Assembly (NCBI GenBank): GCA_035555595.1
Contig: DATMGK010000045.1
Coordinates: 8,252-72,251, forward strand
Length of the DNA: 64,000 nt
Source: Croceibacterium_A sp035555595
Lineage (GTDB): Bacteria; Pseudomonadota; Alphaproteobacteria; Sphingomonadales; Sphingomonadaceae
Reading direction: 5' to 3'
Shown here: positions 16,415 through 24,718 of the stretch, piece by piece
How the letters are laid out: each line of letters starts with the position of its first letter
How positions within the stretch are numbered: the stretch's first letter is position 1
Position numbers and translations under genes: made by a program
Notes under the pieces: model-generated
What the model was told of the DNA's origin: nothing
The model's database searches: none
What the model saw: the letters and a program-made list of their open reading frames with translations, nothing else

Positions 16415-17113
16415 CTACCCCAGTTCCTCGTCGAACAGCGACAGCATCGCCGCCCAACTTTGCAGGTCGGCGCTGGCGTTATAGGCGACGGCGGGGTTTT
16501 CGCTGGGGGCGGGGCTGGTGAAACCGTGCTTCACCTTGCTGTATGAATGGAAGTGCCAGTTCGCCCCGGCCTCGTCCATCTCCTCCCAGAAGGCGATGAC
16601 GCTACTGCGCGGAACCATCGGGTCCGCATCGCCGTGGCAGACAAGAATGCGCGCCTTGATCTGCCCCGGCTCTGCGGCAAGGCCGGTATCCAGCAGCCCG
16701 TGGAAGCTGACAGCGGCGAACAGGGGCGCCCCGTCGCGGGCAAGCTCCAGCGCCGCCTGTCCGCCCATGCAGAACCCTATGGCCGCAAAAGGCAGCCCCT
16801 GCGCCTCAGGCAAAGTGGCAAGCGCCTTCAGGCCTGCCCGCAGGCGCTGGCGATAGGCCAGCGGATCAGGGCGAATAGACGCCGCCAGCGTGCGCGCCTC
16901 GTCAAATCCGCTGGGCCGCGTGCCATAGAAATCCGCCACCAGTGCCAGATACCCGGCGTCCGCCAGCGCCCGGGCCTTTGCTTCGACCGGGGCGGTGGCG
17001 TTCATGATCGTCGGGAACACCAGCACGGCTGCACGCGGCGCGCTGGCTGGGCGAGCGAGCAGGCCGGTCAGCGATGTTCCGCCGTCTGTATAAGCGATCG
17101 GTTCAAGCGACAT
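16415..17113 (-). CDS. Dienelactone hydrolase family protein
   Basis: A 232-residue alpha/beta hydrolase with the dienelactone hydrolase triad: cysteine nucleophile in GFCMGGQAALE, aspartate in CHGDADPMVP, histidine in KVKHGFTSP. Members hydrolyse dienelactones in chlorocatechol degradation or other small esters; no chlorocatechol genes are adjacent, so the substrate is open. The start at 17113 (MSLEP) gives the standard N terminus; a six-codon longer version from 17131 would overlap the cysK stop. Third gene of the MFS-cysK-hydrolase operon. Confidence 0.85.
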   Translation of the reverse strand: MSLEPIAYTDGGTSLTGLLARPASAPRAAVLVFPTIMNATAPVEAKARALADAGYLALVADFYGTRPSGFDEARTLAASIRPDPLAYRQRLRAGLKALATLPEAQGLPFAAIGFCMGGQAALELARDGAPLFAAVSFHGLLDTGLAAEPGQIKARILVCHGDADPMVPRSSVIAFWEEMDEAGANWHFHSYSKVKHGFTSPAPSENPAVAYNASADLQSWAAMLSLFDEELG

Positions 17114-17130
17114 CTTCCGGCCCCGCGCCA

Positions 17131-18051
17131 CTATTCCGTGGGCAGGAAGTCTGGCACGGACAGATAGCGTTCGCCGGTGTCATAGTTGAAGCCGATCACC
17201 CGCGTTCCAGCGGGGGCGTCCTTCAGCTTTTGAGCGATGGCAGCCAGTGTCGCGCCGCTGGAAATGCCGACCAGCAGGCCTTCCTCGCTGGCGCAGCGGC
17301 GGGCCATTTCCTTCGCATCCGCGGGATCGACCTGGATCGCCCCGTCGATCACCTGCGTGTGCAGGTTCGTGGGGATGAAGCCCGCGCCGATACCCTGAAT
17401 GGGGTGGGGGCCGGGCTGGCCGCCGGAAATTACCGGGGAAAGCGTCGGCTCCACCGCATAGGCTTGCAGTTCGGGCCATGCCTTCTTGAGAACTTCGGCG
17501 CAGGCCGTCAGGTGGCCGCCGGTGCCGACTCCGGTGATCAGCAGGCTGGGCGGGGAATCAGCGAAATCGTTGAGGATTTCCTGCGCGGTCGTGCGCGCAT
17601 GCACGGCGATATTGGCCGGATTCTCGAACTGCTGGGGCATCCACGATCCCGGCGTTTCGTCGACGAGTTGCTGCGCCCGCTCCAGCGCGCCCTTCATGCC
17701 CTTTTCCTTGGGCGTCAGGTCAAAGGTCGCGCCATAGGCCAGCATCAGGCGGCGACGCTCGATGCTCATCGATTCTGGCATGACCAGCACCAGCTTGTAG
17801 CCCTTCACGGCTGCAACCATGGCCAGGCCGATGCCGGTGTTGCCGCTGGTCGGCTCGATAATAGTGCCGCCGGGCTTCAGCTTGCCGGAACTTTCCGCAT
17901 CTTCCACCATCGCCAGCGCGATGCGGTCCTTGATCGATCCGCCCGGATTGGAACGCTCGCTCTTCACCCACACTTCATGGTCGGGGAACAGGCGCGCAAG
18001 GCGAATGTGCGGGGTGTTTCCAATGGTGGCGAGGACGTTGTCCGCTTTCAT
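17131..18051 (-). CDS. cysK: Cysteine synthase A (O-acetylserine sulfhydrylase)
   Basis: PLP enzyme making cysteine from O-acetylserine and sulfide. 306 residues with the PLP lysine in SNPGGSIKDRIA, the substrate loop EPTSGNTGIG, the PLP-phosphate loop GVGTGGHLT and GISSGATLAA. It begins ATGA-overlapped with the end of the MFS gene (18051/18048), so the two are translationally coupled. CysM-type enzymes differ in the active-site loop; CysK is favoured. Confidence 0.94.
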   Translation of the reverse strand: MKADNVLATIGNTPHIRLARLFPDHEVWVKSERSNPGGSIKDRIALAMVEDAESSGKLKPGGTIIEPTSGNTGIGLAMVAAVKGYKLVLVMPESMSIERRRLMLAYGATFDLTPKEKGMKGALERAQQLVDETPGSWMPQQFENPANIAVHARTTAQEILNDFADSPPSLLITGVGTGGHLTACAEVLKKAWPELQAYAVEPTLSPVISGGQPGPHPIQGIGAGFIPTNLHTQVIDGAIQVDPADAKEMARRCASEEGLLVGISSGATLAAIAQKLKDAPAGTRVIGFNYDTGERYLSVPDFLPTE

Positions 18052-19352
18052 GACGCGCTCTCCTTGGCGTTGTCTTTGTGCAGGAAAATCGGGTCGAACG
18101 TCCTTGCTTTACGCAGCTCAGGAAAGATCCAGGCCCAGATCGCGGTAACGAATATCGCACCAATACCGCCGAAGGCAACCGCCCCTGTGACGCCGATCAC
18201 CCCCGCGACCAGTCCGGCGCGCAACTCGCCCAATTCGTTGGATGCGGAAATGGCCAGGCCAGAGATCGCCGAAACGCGGCCCCGCTTGTCATCCGGCGTA
18301 TTCAGCTGGATCAGCGAATTGCGCACGAACACCGAAACCATGTCCGCCGCGCCCAGAAGGGCCAGCATCGCCAGCGAAAGTACGAAATTGCGCGACACGG
18401 CAAAGATCGCGGTGGCGGCGCCGAAGATCACCACGGACCACAGCATCTTTACGCCCACGTTGTTTTCAAACGGTCTGAACGACAGCCACAGGGCCACCAG
18501 CGCGGCCCCCACGGCCGGCACACCGCGCATGATCCCCAGCCCCTCCGGCCCAACTTGCAGGATATCGCGCGCGAAAACCGGCAGCATCGCGGTCGCTCCG
18601 CCCAGCAGCACGGCAAAAAGGTCGAGCGAGATGCAGCCCAGAAGGAAGCGCTCGTGCCACACGAAGTGGAACCCTTCCGCAATCTGCTTCAGCGGATTGC
18701 GTGCAGGCCCTGCCTGAATCGCGCGCACAGGACGCACCATCGATATCAGTAGCCCCGAAGCCACCAGCATGATTGCAGACAGGAAATAGGGCAGCGATTC
18801 GGTGTGGGCGAACAGAAAACCGCCCGCCGCCGGGCCGATAACGGTGCCAGCCTGCCACGCGATCGAACTGAGCGCGATGGCCTTGGGCAGCAGCCGCGGG
18901 GGCACGATGTTGGGGGCGATTGCACTGAGGGCAGGGCCGTTGAAAACCCGCGCCGCGCCGTGCGCTGCCGCCAGCGCGAAGATAATGGGCAGGTTCAGCG
19001 CGCCGGCATGCGTCAGCAGGGCCAGCATCACCGCGATGGCGGTATCGATCAGGTTGGCGAACAGTACCACGCGCCGCCGGTCGAACCGGTCTGCAGCCCA
19101 TCCGGCCACTGGCGTGAGGAGGAATAGAGGCAGGAACTGCGCCAGACCCAGCAGGCCGAGCATGAACGCCGCTGCCGGCTTGTCCATGCCATAATCGCCC
19201 CGCGCGATGTCGTAAGTCTGATAGCCGATCAGCACCACCATCGACAGCGTGGCGAAAGTGGCAAGGAAGCGCGCCAGCCAGAAACGCCGGTAATCGGCGA
19301 TCTGTAACGGAGAGCCCGGTTCGGCAGGAGGGGCGATCGCGGTATCGGTCAC
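18048..19352 (-). CDS. MFS transporter (EntS/DUF894-like)
   Basis: A 434-residue major facilitator with about 12 hydrophobic segments. The start MTDTAIAPPAEPGSPLQIADYRRFWLARFLATF and the A-D-R-F-D-R-R-R loop after TM2 (GWAADRFDRRRVV) are typical of the enterobactin-exporter-like MFS group. Direction is most likely export, substrate unknown. Being coupled to cysK raises the possibility of a thiol/amino-acid efflux role, which is inference only. Confidence 0.85.
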   Translation of the reverse strand: MTDTAIAPPAEPGSPLQIADYRRFWLARFLATFATLSMVVLIGYQTYDIARGDYGMDKPAAAFMLGLLGLAQFLPLFLLTPVAGWAADRFDRRRVVLFANLIDTAIAVMLALLTHAGALNLPIIFALAAAHGAARVFNGPALSAIAPNIVPPRLLPKAIALSSIAWQAGTVIGPAAGGFLFAHTESLPYFLSAIMLVASGLLISMVRPVRAIQAGPARNPLKQIAEGFHFVWHERFLLGCISLDLFAVLLGGATAMLPVFARDILQVGPEGLGIMRGVPAVGAALVALWLSFRPFENNVGVKMLWSVVIFGAATAIFAVSRNFVLSLAMLALLGAADMVSVFVRNSLIQLNTPDDKRGRVSAISGLAISASNELGELRAGLVAGVIGVTGAVAFGGIGAIFVTAIWAWIFPELRKARTFDPIFLHKDNAKESAS

Positions 19353-19424
19353 TTGCGCGCCATGGCAGGCGCGGCGGGCGGTGCCAAGCGGGCAGGAACT
19401 TGCGCCGCCGTTACTACAGCTTCG

Positions 19425-19778
19425 TCAGTTCTTCCGGCGCAGGCGTGGGTTGGGCTGCAGTTCCTCGATCATGGAGAGGAAGTCGTCAGCCCGGATGATC
19501 CGTTCGAACTGGAATCCGGCACGATCTTCGGTCGTCCAGATGCAATAGGCTTCGATCCGGCCGATCACCGGCAGGCGCACGATGGCGCGGTCGCCGCGCG
19601 TCAGCGCCGAGCTCGCGTCCTCAGCCATGGCATCGACCATGAAGCCATGGGCGGAAAGGTTGCAGATATGTAGTCTGACGTCACCGCGGATGCGATGTTC
19701 GGCGATCACCGGGTAATCCACCGGGTGCCGCGCCGAACGGCGCAAATCGGTTACAGACAGTTGAGCCCCGCCTGCCAT
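19425..19778 (-). CDS. PilZ domain protein (c-di-GMP binding)
   Basis: A 117-residue single-domain protein. It has the two PilZ signature elements: R-x3-R (RRSARHP, residues about 13-19) and N-x-S-x2-G (NLSAHG), which bind cyclic di-GMP. Small stand-alone PilZ proteins act as adaptors in motility or surface control; the partner is unknown here. It stands alone between the MFS gene and tyrS, in the same leftward orientation as both. Confidence 0.85.
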   Translation of the reverse strand: MAGGAQLSVTDLRRSARHPVDYPVIAEHRIRGDVRLHICNLSAHGFMVDAMAEDASSALTRGDRAIVRLPVIGRIEAYCIWTTEDRAGFQFERIIRADDFLSMIEELQPNPRLRRKN

Positions 19779-19853
19779 CGAACCTTTCTCCCTTTTCTCG
19801 CGAACTCCGATGTTTCCGGGTTTCGCAGGAAAAACTGGAGAAAGGGTAAAGCC

Positions 19854-21092
19854 TTAGGTCAGGACGCCCCGCAATATCGCGTGACGTTTGCGGCCGAGGC
19901 TGAGCTTGCGCTCATCTCCGGCGTTCAGCGTGATGAGGAATGCGGGATCGCTGACCGGCTCGTCATCCACGCGCACCGCGCCTTCCGCGATCTTGCGCTT
20001 CGCCTCGCCGTTCGATGCGGTGAAACCGACCGCTGTGCAGGCCGCGCCCAGCCTGACGCCTTCTGGCGGCACATCCAGAACCGGCAGATCGCCGCCCAGA
20101 CCGCCACCCGCGAACGTCTGCGCGGCTGTGGCTTCGGCGGACTGCGCGGCCGCTTCACCCCGCACCAGTCGGGTCACTTCGTTGGCCAGGATGATCTTTG
20201 CCTGATTGATCTCCGCGCCTTCCAGCGCTTCAAGCCGGGCGATCTCGTCCAGCGGCAGGTCGGTGAACAGTCGCAGGAAACGGCCCACGTCGCGATCGTC
20301 CACGTTGCGCCAGTATTGCCAGAAATCATAGGCGGGCAGCTGATCTTCGTTCAGCCACACCGCCCCGGCGGCGGTCTTGCCCATCTTGGCACCGTCCGCC
20401 GTGGTCAGCAGCGGGGTGGTCAGTCCGAAGACCTCCACACCGTCCATCCGGCGCGTCAGTTCAACGCCGTTGATGATGTTGCCCCACTGGTCCGATCCGC
20501 CCATCTGCAAGCGGCAGCCGGCCTCGTTGGCCAGATGGCGGAAATCGTATCCCTGCAGGATCATGTAGTTGAATTCGAGGAACGTCATCGGCTGCTCACG
20601 CTCCAGCCGCAGCCGGACCGAATCGAAGCTCAACATCCGGTTTACGGTGAAGTGCGTGCCCACTTCCTGTAACAGTTGGATGTAGCCCAGCCCGCCCAGC
20701 CAGTCGTGGTTGTTGACCATGACCGCATCCGTCGGCCCATCGCCAAAGTCCAGCAATCTGGAGAACACGGTGCGGATGGAGGCGATATTCTCCTCGATCG
20801 TCGCGTCGCTCAACATCTTGCGGCTCTCGTCGCGGCCGGTGGGGTCGCCGATCCGGGTCGTTCCGCCCCCCATCAGGACGATCGGCTTGTGCCCGGCCTG
20901 TTGCAGGCGGCGCAGCATCATGATCTGCACCAGCGATCCGATATGGAGCGACGGGGCCGTGGCGTCGAAGCCGATATATCCGGGCACAACTCCCCGCTCC
21001 GCAAGGGCGTCCAGGCCCGCTGCATCGGTAAGCTGGTGGATGTAGCCGCGTTCATCGAGTAAGCGCAGCAGGCTGGATTTGTACTCGGTCAT
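19854..21092 (-). CDS. tyrS: Tyrosyl-tRNA synthetase
   Basis: Class I synthetase that charges tRNA-Tyr. 412 residues: GYIGFDATAPSLHIGSLVQ (HIGH motif as HIGS), NHDWLGGLGYIQLLQEVGTHFTVNRML, GGSDQWGNI, KMGKT as the KMSKS equivalent, and a C-terminal S4 RNA-binding domain (AKRKIAEGAVRVDDEPVSDPAFLI). Fits the eubacterial TyrS length (about 410-424). Start MTEYKSSLLRLLDERGYIHQ is canonical. Confidence 0.96.
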   Translation of the reverse strand: MTEYKSSLLRLLDERGYIHQLTDAAGLDALAERGVVPGYIGFDATAPSLHIGSLVQIMMLRRLQQAGHKPIVLMGGGTTRIGDPTGRDESRKMLSDATIEENIASIRTVFSRLLDFGDGPTDAVMVNNHDWLGGLGYIQLLQEVGTHFTVNRMLSFDSVRLRLEREQPMTFLEFNYMILQGYDFRHLANEAGCRLQMGGSDQWGNIINGVELTRRMDGVEVFGLTTPLLTTADGAKMGKTAAGAVWLNEDQLPAYDFWQYWRNVDDRDVGRFLRLFTDLPLDEIARLEALEGAEINQAKIILANEVTRLVRGEAAAQSAEATAAQTFAGGGLGGDLPVLDVPPEGVRLGAACTAVGFTASNGEAKRKIAEGAVRVDDEPVSDPAFLITLNAGDERKLSLGRKRHAILRGVLT

Positions 21093-21141
21093 CGTTTTTC
21101 TTCGCCTTGGGGACGCGGGCGCCTAGCACGCAAGGGACTTC

Positions 21142-21684
21142 ATGCAAACGTATCAGCTGGCTGCGCACCCGGATCATCCGGCGGGAATGGTGGAGCGCGT
21201 GGAAGCGCGCGTTATCGGGCGCGATGCAACCTGGCTTCGGGTCCGCTGGCGGATCGAGGGGGCGGGGCAGTTGGTCGTGCCGTCTTTTGCCGGGCGGGGC
21301 CGCGCGGATGAATTGTGGCGCACGACCTGCTTCGAATTGTTCCTGCAACCCGCTGGCGGTGCGGCCTATTGCGAGTTCAACCTCTCGCCCTCCGCCCGCT
21401 GGAATGCCTATGATTTCGATAGCTATCGCGCTGGCATGCGCGAACGCCCTTTCCCGCGTGAGCCGGAATGCACGCTGCGGCAGGGCAGCACCTTCGCGAT
21501 TTTTGACGCCGCCATTCCCGTTGCGGGCCTCCCCGATGCCGATTGCGCGATGGGCCTGTGCGCGGTGGTTGAGGAACAGGGCGGCACGATCAGCTATTGG
21601 GCTCTGACTCATGAGGATGGACGGCCGGATTTTCATTCGGCCGCTTGCTTCACCGCCAGCCTTCCGGCACCCCACGCCGCATGA
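21142..21684 (+). CDS. DOMON-like domain protein
   Basis: 180 residues without signal peptide or membrane segment. The pattern LWRTTCFELFLQP, YCEFNLSPSARWNAYDFDSYRAGM matches the DOMON-like (carbohydrate/haem-binding-type beta-sandwich) proteins found next to DUF1343 genes in sphingomonads. Biochemical role unknown. Its TGA overlaps the ATG of the NamZ-like gene, so the two are translationally coupled and probably act in the same process. Confidence 0.75.
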   Translation: MQTYQLAAHPDHPAGMVERVEARVIGRDATWLRVRWRIEGAGQLVVPSFAGRGRADELWRTTCFELFLQPAGGAAYCEFNLSPSARWNAYDFDSYRAGMRERPFPREPECTLRQGSTFAIFDAAIPVAGLPDADCAMGLCAVVEEQGGTISYWALTHEDGRPDFHSAACFTASLPAPHAA

Positions 21685-22880
21685 AATTCGGGATCGACCG
21701 CCTGCTTGAAGAACAGGCGCTGAAACAATCGCTGGCGGGCAGGCGTGTCGCGCTGGTTGCGCATCCGGCATCGGTGACGCTGGATTTGACGCATTCGCTG
21801 GACGCCTTGATCGCCGCCGGGGTCAACGTCTCCGCCGCCTTCGGCCCGCAGCATGGGATCAAGGGCGACAAGCAGGATAACATGGTCGAAACCGCGGACG
21901 AGACCGATCCGCGATACGGCATTCCGCTTTTCAGCCTTTATGGGGAAGTGCGCCGCCCGTCCGATGCGATGATGGACGCGGCGGATGTGTTCCTGTTCGA
22001 CCTGCAGGATCTGGGCTGCCGCATCTACACTTTCTGCACCACGCTGCTCTATCTGCTGGAAGAGGCGGCGCGCCACGGAAAAGCCGTGTGGGTGCTCGAT
22101 CGTCCCAATCCTGCCGGGCGTCCCGTGGAAGGAACTCTGCTGTTGCCGGGGCAGGAAAGCTTCGTTGGCGCTGGCCCCATGCCGATGCGCCATGGGCTGA
22201 CCATGGGCGAAATGGGCGCGTGGTTCGTGCGGCATTTCGGCCTCGATGTGGAATACCGCGTGGTCGAAATGCACGATTGGCTGCCTGAAGCCGGGCCGGG
22301 CTTCGGCTGGCCCGAAAGCCGCATCTGGATCAATCCCAGCCCCAATGCGGCCAGCCTCAACATGGCGCGCGCTTATGCCGGCACCGTCATGCTCGAAGGT
22401 GCGATGCTGAGCGAGGGCAGGGGCACCACCCGCCCGCTGGAGGTATTGTTCGGCGCGCCGGACGTGGACGCTGGCGCAGTGCTGGCGGAAATGAGCCGCG
22501 TGGCACCGCAATGGCTGGCGGGGTGCGCGGTGCGCGAATGCTGGTTTACGCCCACGTTCCACAAACACGCGGGTGAACTGTGCAATGCGCTGATGATCCA
22601 CGCGGAAGGCGCGTTCTACGATCACTCCGCGTTCCGTCCGTGGCGCTTGCAGGCATTGGCGTTCAAGGCCGTGCGGCGGCTTTATCCCGACTATCCCCTG
22701 TGGCGCGATTTTCCCTACGAGTATGAGTTTGACCGACTGGCGATCGACGTGATCAACGGTGGTCCGGCCCTGCGGGAATGGGTGGATGATCCGGGGGCGG
22801 AGGCTGGCGATCTGGAGCGTATCGCGGCCACCGACGAAGCGCGGTGGCGCAACGAGGTTGCGGACCTGCTGATGTACTAA
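21681..22880 (+). CDS. DUF1343 / NamZ-like exo-beta-N-acetylmuramidase family protein
   Basis: A 399-residue protein with the DUF1343 core: VALVAHPASVTLDLTHSLDAL, FGPQHGIKGDKQDNMVE, PLFSLYGEVRRPSDAMMD, DVFLFDLQDLGCRIYTF, and VLDRPNPAGRPVEG. NamZ members release terminal MurNAc from peptidoglycan fragments during cell-wall recycling; activity here is inferred. There is no visible signal peptide from the ATG at 21681, so it looks cytoplasmic, unlike secreted Bacillus NamZ. Coupled to the upstream DOMON-like gene through ATGA. Confidence 0.82.
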   Translation: MKFGIDRLLEEQALKQSLAGRRVALVAHPASVTLDLTHSLDALIAAGVNVSAAFGPQHGIKGDKQDNMVETADETDPRYGIPLFSLYGEVRRPSDAMMDAADVFLFDLQDLGCRIYTFCTTLLYLLEEAARHGKAVWVLDRPNPAGRPVEGTLLLPGQESFVGAGPMPMRHGLTMGEMGAWFVRHFGLDVEYRVVEMHDWLPEAGPGFGWPESRIWINPSPNAASLNMARAYAGTVMLEGAMLSEGRGTTRPLEVLFGAPDVDAGAVLAEMSRVAPQWLAGCAVRECWFTPTFHKHAGELCNALMIHAEGAFYDHSAFRPWRLQALAFKAVRRLYPDYPLWRDFPYEYEFDRLAIDVINGGPALREWVDDPGAEAGDLERIAATDEARWRNEVADLLMY

Positions 22881-22944
22881 CGCGCGCTTTTATTGACTCT
22901 GTCCGTCCGCTAGAGAGTTCGGCAAGAACCAACGGGAGACATGG

Positions 22945-23706
22945 ATGTTAACGCTGTACAGCTTTGGGCCCGGCGCCAATTCGCTCAAGCCGATGCTCAC
23001 CCTGTTTGAAAAGTTCACGCTGAATCGCGAGTTCAAGGTTCATCAGCTCAACCCGGCGAAATTCGAACATCATTCCGACTGGTTCAAGGGGATCAATCCG
23101 CGCGGGCAGGTCCCTGCGCTGGAAGATGGCGGCAGGATCGTCACCGAAAGCACGGTGATCTGCGAATATCTGGAAGACGCATGGCCCACCGAAGTGAAGC
23201 TGCGTCCCGAAGATCCCTATGACCGCGCGCAGATGCGCGTGTGGACCAAGTGGGTGGACGAATACTTTTGCTGGTGCGTCTCCACCATCGGTTGGCATCG
23301 TTATGTCGGCAAGATGGTGCAGGGCCTGAGTGACGAGGAATTCGAAGAGAAGGTGAAGGCCATTCCGGTGCCGGAACAGCAGGTCAAATGGCGCCGTGCA
23401 CGCGCGGGCTTCCCGCAGGACATGCTGGACGAAGAAATGCGCAAGATCGGCGTTTCCGTGCAGAAGCTGGACGAACACCTGCGCGACAACGAATGGCTTG
23501 CTGGCGGAATGTACACGCTCGCCGATATCTGCAATTTCGCCATCGCCAACGGCATGCAGTATGGCTTCGCCGAACTGGTGAACAAGGATGACACGCCCGG
23601 CCTGATGCGCTGGATCGAACAGATCAACGCACGCCCCGCAGTGCAGCAGATGTTTGCCGAAGTGCCGCGCGAAATCGTGCACGAAACGAAGGAAGTGAAG
23701 GTTTAG
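22945..23706 (+). CDS. Glutathione S-transferase, LigF-like (beta-etherase type)
   Basis: A 253-residue GST with an N-terminal thioredoxin-like domain (LYSFGPGANSLKP; HSDWFKGINPRGQVPALED; ESTVICEYLEDAWP) and an all-helical C domain (MRVWTKWVDEYFCWCVSTIGW; LADICNFAIANGMQ). From memory, the segments GPGANSLKP, INPRGQVPAL, ESTVICEYLED, VWTKWVDEYFCWCVSTIGW and ADICNFAIANG closely match LigF of Sphingobium SYK-6, which cleaves beta-aryl ether bonds of lignin-derived dimers with glutathione. The candidate catalytic Ser is residue 13. No LigD/LigE/LigG neighbours are seen, so the substrate could differ. Single gene, own promoter expected in 22881-22944. Confidence 0.85.
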   Translation: MLTLYSFGPGANSLKPMLTLFEKFTLNREFKVHQLNPAKFEHHSDWFKGINPRGQVPALEDGGRIVTESTVICEYLEDAWPTEVKLRPEDPYDRAQMRVWTKWVDEYFCWCVSTIGWHRYVGKMVQGLSDEEFEEKVKAIPVPEQQVKWRRARAGFPQDMLDEEMRKIGVSVQKLDEHLRDNEWLAGGMYTLADICNFAIANGMQYGFAELVNKDDTPGLMRWIEQINARPAVQQMFAEVPREIVHETKEVKV

Positions 23707-23717
23707 GGCCCCTGAAC

Positions 23718-24581
23718 CTAGGGCGCGGCTTCCTTTTCAGCTTGTCTCGGTGGGTTCACTACCGAGACAAGCACGAAGGAAATGTACATCAGCAGATACC
23801 ATGCCCCCAGCTTGGCAGGGGAAACCATGGTCCAGCCTCCAGCCTGATCCGGATATGTCCACGCCCGGGCAAAGGTGCCGATGTTCTCCGCGAACCAGAT
23901 GAACAGGGCCACCAGCAGCCAGCCCACCATCAGCGGCATCCAACGCGGTTGCCGCCAGACGGTGAAATAGATCCTGGTGCGCCAGAACAGCAGCGCCATC
24001 ATTGCGAACAGCGCATAGCGGATGTCTAGCAACCAGTGATGGGCGAAGAAGTTGATGTAGATCGCCGTGGCCAGACCCCAGGTCCACCATCGGCGCGGAT
24101 AATGGGTGTAGCGAAAATCGAAGATGCGCCAGACGCGTGCGATATAGCTGCCGACCGCCGCATACATGAAGCCGGAAAACAGCGGCACCTCACCGATCCT
24201 CAGCACGCTGGGTTCGGGATAGAGCCATGATCCGGCGCTCGTCTTGAACAGTTCCATCACCGTGCCGACGACGTGGAAGGCCAGAATTACCTTCGCTTCT
24301 TCCCACGTTTCCAGCCTCAGGCCCAGCATACCGATCTGGATCAGGAATGCGGACAGGGTGAGAAAGTCGTAGCGGGCAAGGGGCGCATCCGCCGGATAAA
24401 ACAGATGGGTGCCGAGCAATAGGGTGAGCATCAGCGCCCCGAAAAGGCAGGCCCAGCCCTGTTTGAATCCGAACAGCAGGAACTCGTAGAGCCAACTCGG
24501 CCATCCCGCTCGTGGCGCAAAGTGTTCAAGGCGTGCGCGGACAGCAGCGAACCGGGTATGCTGCGGTTTTCGATCGATCAC
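23718..24581 (-). CDS. DUF817 integral membrane protein
   Basis: A 287-residue hydrophobic protein with about seven to eight membrane segments and the DUF817 signatures FLLFGFKQGWACLFGALML, ETWEEAKVILAFHVVGTVMELFKTSAGSWLYPE and WFAENIGTFARAWTYPDQ. Function unknown. The GTG at 24581 was chosen: longer versions would run into the divergent MCP-like gene, and similarity begins just after this position. A perfect 12-bp inverted repeat lies within its 3' end (23740-23772). Confidence 0.75.
   Translation of the reverse strand: MIDRKPQHTRFAAVRARLEHFAPRAGWPSWLYEFLLFGFKQGWACLFGALMLTLLLGTHLFYPADAPLARYDFLTLSAFLIQIGMLGLRLETWEEAKVILAFHVVGTVMELFKTSAGSWLYPEPSVLRIGEVPLFSGFMYAAVGSYIARVWRIFDFRYTHYPRRWWTWGLATAIYINFFAHHWLLDIRYALFAMMALLFWRTRIYFTVWRQPRWMPLMVGWLLVALFIWFAENIGTFARAWTYPDQAGGWTMVSPAKLGAWYLLMYISFVLVSVVNPPRQAEKEAAP
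23740..23772. other. Perfect 12-bp inverted repeat inside the DUF817 3' end
   Basis: GCTTGTCTCGGT (23740-23751) is the exact reverse complement of 23761-23772, with a 9-base loop. It lies just past the stop of the rightward GST gene and inside the last codons of leftward DUF817. Probably a terminator for the GST transcript, though no U tract follows. Confidence 0.55.
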
Positions 24582-24718
24582 GCCACCATCCCCACGCCTC
24601 CGGCAAATGGTGCAGTAGAGATCGCCGCGCGTCCAGCTAGCGTTCTGTGAACATAGCAATATTGCGTCGCAGCAAATTGGTTTGCGTTTCATGTTGCGGT
24701 GCGTCATTCTTGCCGCGC

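Noticed and set aside
22881..22944. TTGACT at 22893 as -35 of the LigF-like gene
   Set aside because: The nearest -10-like TAGAGA is only 12 bases away, so spacing is wrong; left unassigned.
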